The translations under genes were made by a program, and so were the position numbers. DNA of 64,000 bases, taken from the NCBI RefSeq assembly GCF_019278565.1, contig NZ_CP058988.1, positions 1,736,001-1,800,000 of the forward strand, written 5' to 3'. The stretch comes from Cellulophaga sp. HaHa_2_95. GTDB taxonomy: Bacteria > Bacteroidota > Bacteroidia > Flavobacteriales > Flavobacteriaceae. Position 1 is the stretch's first letter, and every line of letters begins with the position of its first letter. The notes below the pieces were generated by a model that had not been told where the DNA came from, searched no databases, and saw only the letters and a list, made by a program, of their open reading frames with translations. Shown here piece after piece: positions 61,978 to 64,000 of the stretch.

Positions 61978-63363
61978 ATGAAGAAGACGATCTATTTGTT
62001 ATGTTTATTTATCGTAACCGCAGTATCCGCACAGAAAACAGATGAAGAGCAATTAAAAAGTATTTATACAGCTGCACTGACAGAGGGTAAAGCTTACGAT
62101 TGGTTAAACTACTTATCTAATCAGGTAGGAGGTAGACTTTCTGGTTCGGTTCAAGCACAACAGGCAGTAGATTATACCAAACTACAATTAGATGAATTAG
62201 GTTTAGACAAAGTGTGGCTGCAACCTGTGATGGTGCCAAAGTGGAATCGTGGTTTGCCAGAGTTTGCATATTTTGAAACAGATCCTGGTATTACGACCAA
62301 TGTTCCTATTTGTGCTTTGGGTGGTTCTGTAGCTACGCCATACGGAGGTATTAAAGCGAACGTTGTTGAGGTTAAAAGTATGGATGATTTAGCTATTTTA
62401 GGAAAACAACGTCTAGAAGGTAGGATTGTTTTTTTTAATAGGCCTATGGATCCTGCAAATATTAGCACCTTTGAGTCCTACTCTGGTTGCGTAGATCAAC
62501 GCTACTCTGGAGCGGCTGAAGCTGCTAAGTATGGTGCAGTAGGTATTATTGTAAGATCTATGAATTTGCGTTTGGATGATTATCCACATACAGGTTCTAT
62601 GAGCTATGGAGATTTAGCTGTAGATAAGCGCATTCCTGCTGCGGCAATTAGTACAAATGCAGCAGATTTATTGAGTATTTCTTTACGGTTAAATCCAGAT
62701 GTTAATTTTTATTTTAAGCAAAATTGCGAACAATTAGAAGATGTGCAATCGTATAATGTAATCGGAGAGATAAAAGGTAGTACTTATCCGGACGAGATTA
62801 TGGTTGTAGGCGGACATTTAGATTCTTGGGATTTGGGAGATGGTTCTCATGATGATGGTGCGGGCAGTGTACAGAGTATGGAAGTGCTTCATCTACTTAA
62901 AAAAACAGGGTACAAGCCAAAAAGAACGCTTCGTGTAGTTTTATTTATGAATGAAGAGAACGGGTTGCGTGGTGGAAATGAATACGCAGCAGTGGCAAAG
63001 AAAAAGAAAGAAACACATGTATTTGCTTTAGAAAGTGATTCAGGAGGCTTTACGCCTAGGGGATTCTCTTTTGATTGTTCAGAAGAAAATTTAACTAAAA
63101 TACAAGCTTGGAAACCATTATTTGAACCTTACCTTATTCATATGTTTGTAGAAGGACATAGCGGTGCAGATATTGGGCCTCTAAAAAATGACAAAATGGT
63201 TTTAGCAGGCTTGCGTCCAGATTCTCAACGCTATTTTGATCATCACCATGCAGAGAATGATACTTTTGAACATGTTAATAAAAGAGAACTAGAGTTAGGA
63301 GCAGCATCAATGGCAAGTTTGGTATATCTTGTAGATACCTACGGAATTGTTGGAACAAAATGA
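61978..63363 (+). CDS. M28-family zinc metallopeptidase, secreted
   Basis: 461 residues with a signal peptide (IYLLCLFIVTAVSAQ). A protease-associated domain is inserted at about 130-240. The catalytic part shows all the M28 ligands: His and Asp in GGHLDSWD, Asp in SHDDGAGSV, the Glu pair in MNEENGLRGGNEYA, Asp in ALESDSGGF and His in FDHHHAENDTFEHV. It is close to carboxypeptidase Q-like aminopeptidases/dipeptidases. It acts in the periplasm or outside. It is followed by a separate M13 peptidase gene in the same direction. Confidence 0.94.
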   Translation: MKKTIYLLCLFIVTAVSAQKTDEEQLKSIYTAALTEGKAYDWLNYLSNQVGGRLSGSVQAQQAVDYTKLQLDELGLDKVWLQPVMVPKWNRGLPEFAYFETDPGITTNVPICALGGSVATPYGGIKANVVEVKSMDDLAILGKQRLEGRIVFFNRPMDPANISTFESYSGCVDQRYSGAAEAAKYGAVGIIVRSMNLRLDDYPHTGSMSYGDLAVDKRIPAAAISTNAADLLSISLRLNPDVNFYFKQNCEQLEDVQSYNVIGEIKGSTYPDEIMVVGGHLDSWDLGDGSHDDGAGSVQSMEVLHLLKKTGYKPKRTLRVVLFMNEENGLRGGNEYAAVAKKKKETHVFALESDSGGFTPRGFSFDCSEENLTKIQAWKPLFEPYLIHMFVEGHSGADIGPLKNDKMVLAGLRPDSQRYFDHHHAENDTFEHVNKRELELGAASMASLVYLVDTYGIVGTK

Positions 63364-63483
63364 TGCTTCAGTATAGATCGTAAAAGGTTAAATTAGAGTA
63401 TATTGCCTAAAATTATTTAGAAGGTATTGTTTTTTTTAATAAGAGATAATCCACGGCGATCTAAATTTTTAAAAATCAATCAA

Positions 63484-64000
63484 ATGAAAAACAATGTTAT
63501 TATTGCGCTTTTCGGTATTTGTCTAATTTCTTCTTGTAAGGAAGAGAAAAAAGAACCAATTGCCGAAGCACCTTCAAGAGGTATCATCTTAGCAAATATG
63601 GATACCACCGTGAGTGCAAAGGAAAATTTCTATGAATTTGTAAATGGTAATTGGTTGAAAAACACCGAAATTCCAGATGATAGATCTAGTTGGGGAGGTT
63701 TCAGTGTACTAAGAAAATCTACCGATGCAGACGTTCTTGAAATTATAAAAAAAGCAGAAGCTAGTAACAAATATGCAGCGTCGACAGATCAGGCAAAAGC
63801 GTTGTTTATATTTAATTCAAAATTAGATACTGTAGCAAGAAATGAGTTAGGAGTCAAACCTTTAATGCCTACTATAGAAGCTATCAATAATGTAAAAGAC
63901 CTTAAAGAGATGCAAACTCTATTGGTGACTAACCCAACAGCTAATTCTCCTTTTTTAAGCATCAGTGTTTTTGCTAATTTAGGAAATAGTAAAATGAATG
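63484..64000 (+). CDS. M13 (neprilysin/PepO-type) metallopeptidase, N-terminal part (cut by window edge)
   Basis: ATG 63484 opens a frame that runs off the right edge after 172 codons. A lipoprotein signal (MKNNVIIALFGICLISSCKE, Cys 18) is followed by the M13 N-terminal domain: ENFYEFVNGNWLKNTEIPDD and WGGFSVLRKSTDADVLEIIK. The HExxH zinc site lies beyond the window. It is an exported endopeptidase for short peptides and, with the M28 enzyme upstream, suggests a peptide-scavenging pair. Confidence 0.9.
   Translation, partial: MKNNVIIALFGICLISSCKEEKKEPIAEAPSRGIILANMDTTVSAKENFYEFVNGNWLKNTEIPDDRSSWGGFSVLRKSTDADVLEIIKKAEASNKYAASTDQAKALFIFNSKLDTVARNELGVKPLMPTIEAINNVKDLKEMQTLLVTNPTANSPFLSISVFANLGNSKMN

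Noticed and set aside
1-64000. Defence islands, prophage, CRISPR arrays or complete insertion sequences
   Set aside because: I looked for repeats with regular spacing, transposase motifs, integrases and defence nucleases and saw none; the window is mainly core chromosome.

Overview
The window reads as a low-GC chromosomal segment of a marine Flavobacteriaceae bacterium (Bacteroidota), of the Cellulophaga/Zobellia/Maribacter kind. The evidence is a SusC/SusD pair, a two-cysteine-pair DnaJ, GSII and GSIII glutamine synthetases side by side, DUF4197/DUF4266/DUF3570/DUF4920 proteins, and promoters of the Bacteroidota form TTG-N19..21-TAnnTTTG. I see no CRISPR array, prophage, complete insertion sequence or rRNA. 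One tRNA gene (Arg, anticodon ACG) is present. The assignment to a genus is inference.

Region 1 (1-5.2 kb, all minus strand) is a sugar-acid catabolic locus: an AraC regulator, a GntP-type permease, a RhaT-type permease, a mandelate-racemase-subgroup enolase enzyme and an aldehyde dehydrogenase cut by the window edge. The gene set fits an oxidation-then-cycloisomerisation route such as 3,6-anhydrogalactose or uronate/lactone breakdown, but the substrate is not proven. A coding remnant lies at 5.36-5.56 kb.

Region 2 (5.7-16 kb) has a family 2 glycosyltransferase, a secreted calcium-repeat protein, several small genes (48, 50 and perhaps 20 residues), an output-less chemoreceptor-like sensor, a double universal stress protein, a SulP anion transporter, tRNA-Arg, apt and a Ca2+/Na+ antiporter.

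Region 3 (16-28 kb) contains divergent GSII and GSIII, purM, a five-gene envelope redox cassette (Rieske lipoprotein, thioredoxin, ApbE flavin transferase, DUF4266 lipoprotein ending in Cys-Gly-Cys, DUF3570 outer-membrane protein), prfA, pyrF and an alpha/beta hydrolase. The redox cassette is my best candidate for an under-described system.

Region 4 (28-44 kb) contains a SusCD pair with a membrane-embedded AraC regulator, DUF4197, purU, a fused B12-dependent acyl-CoA mutase (IcmF type), an Lrp/AsnC regulator whose apparent TTG start lies inside a consensus promoter, an esterase-like protein with Asp in place of the nucleophilic Ser, a DJ-1/PfpI lipoprotein and a DUF1684 lipoprotein.

Region 5 (44-49 kb) is a nitrogen island: two glnK-amt pairs flank an outer-membrane porin. 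The two PII proteins match at 100 of 112 positions. With the two glutamine synthetases 25 kb away this gives a full ammonium capture route, from outer-membrane passage through inner-membrane uptake to assimilation and PII control.

Region 6 (49-64 kb) is housekeeping: crcB, two small membrane proteins, a MazG-like pyrophosphohydrolase, ilvE, DUF4920, mnmD, a TIGR01777 epimerase, grpE-dnaJ behind an inverted-repeat promoter, an ABC exporter, an MscS channel, an NtrC-like regulator lacking a DNA-binding domain, PPK2, an M28 peptidase and the start of an M13 peptidase. Strong hairpin terminators separate most transcription units.
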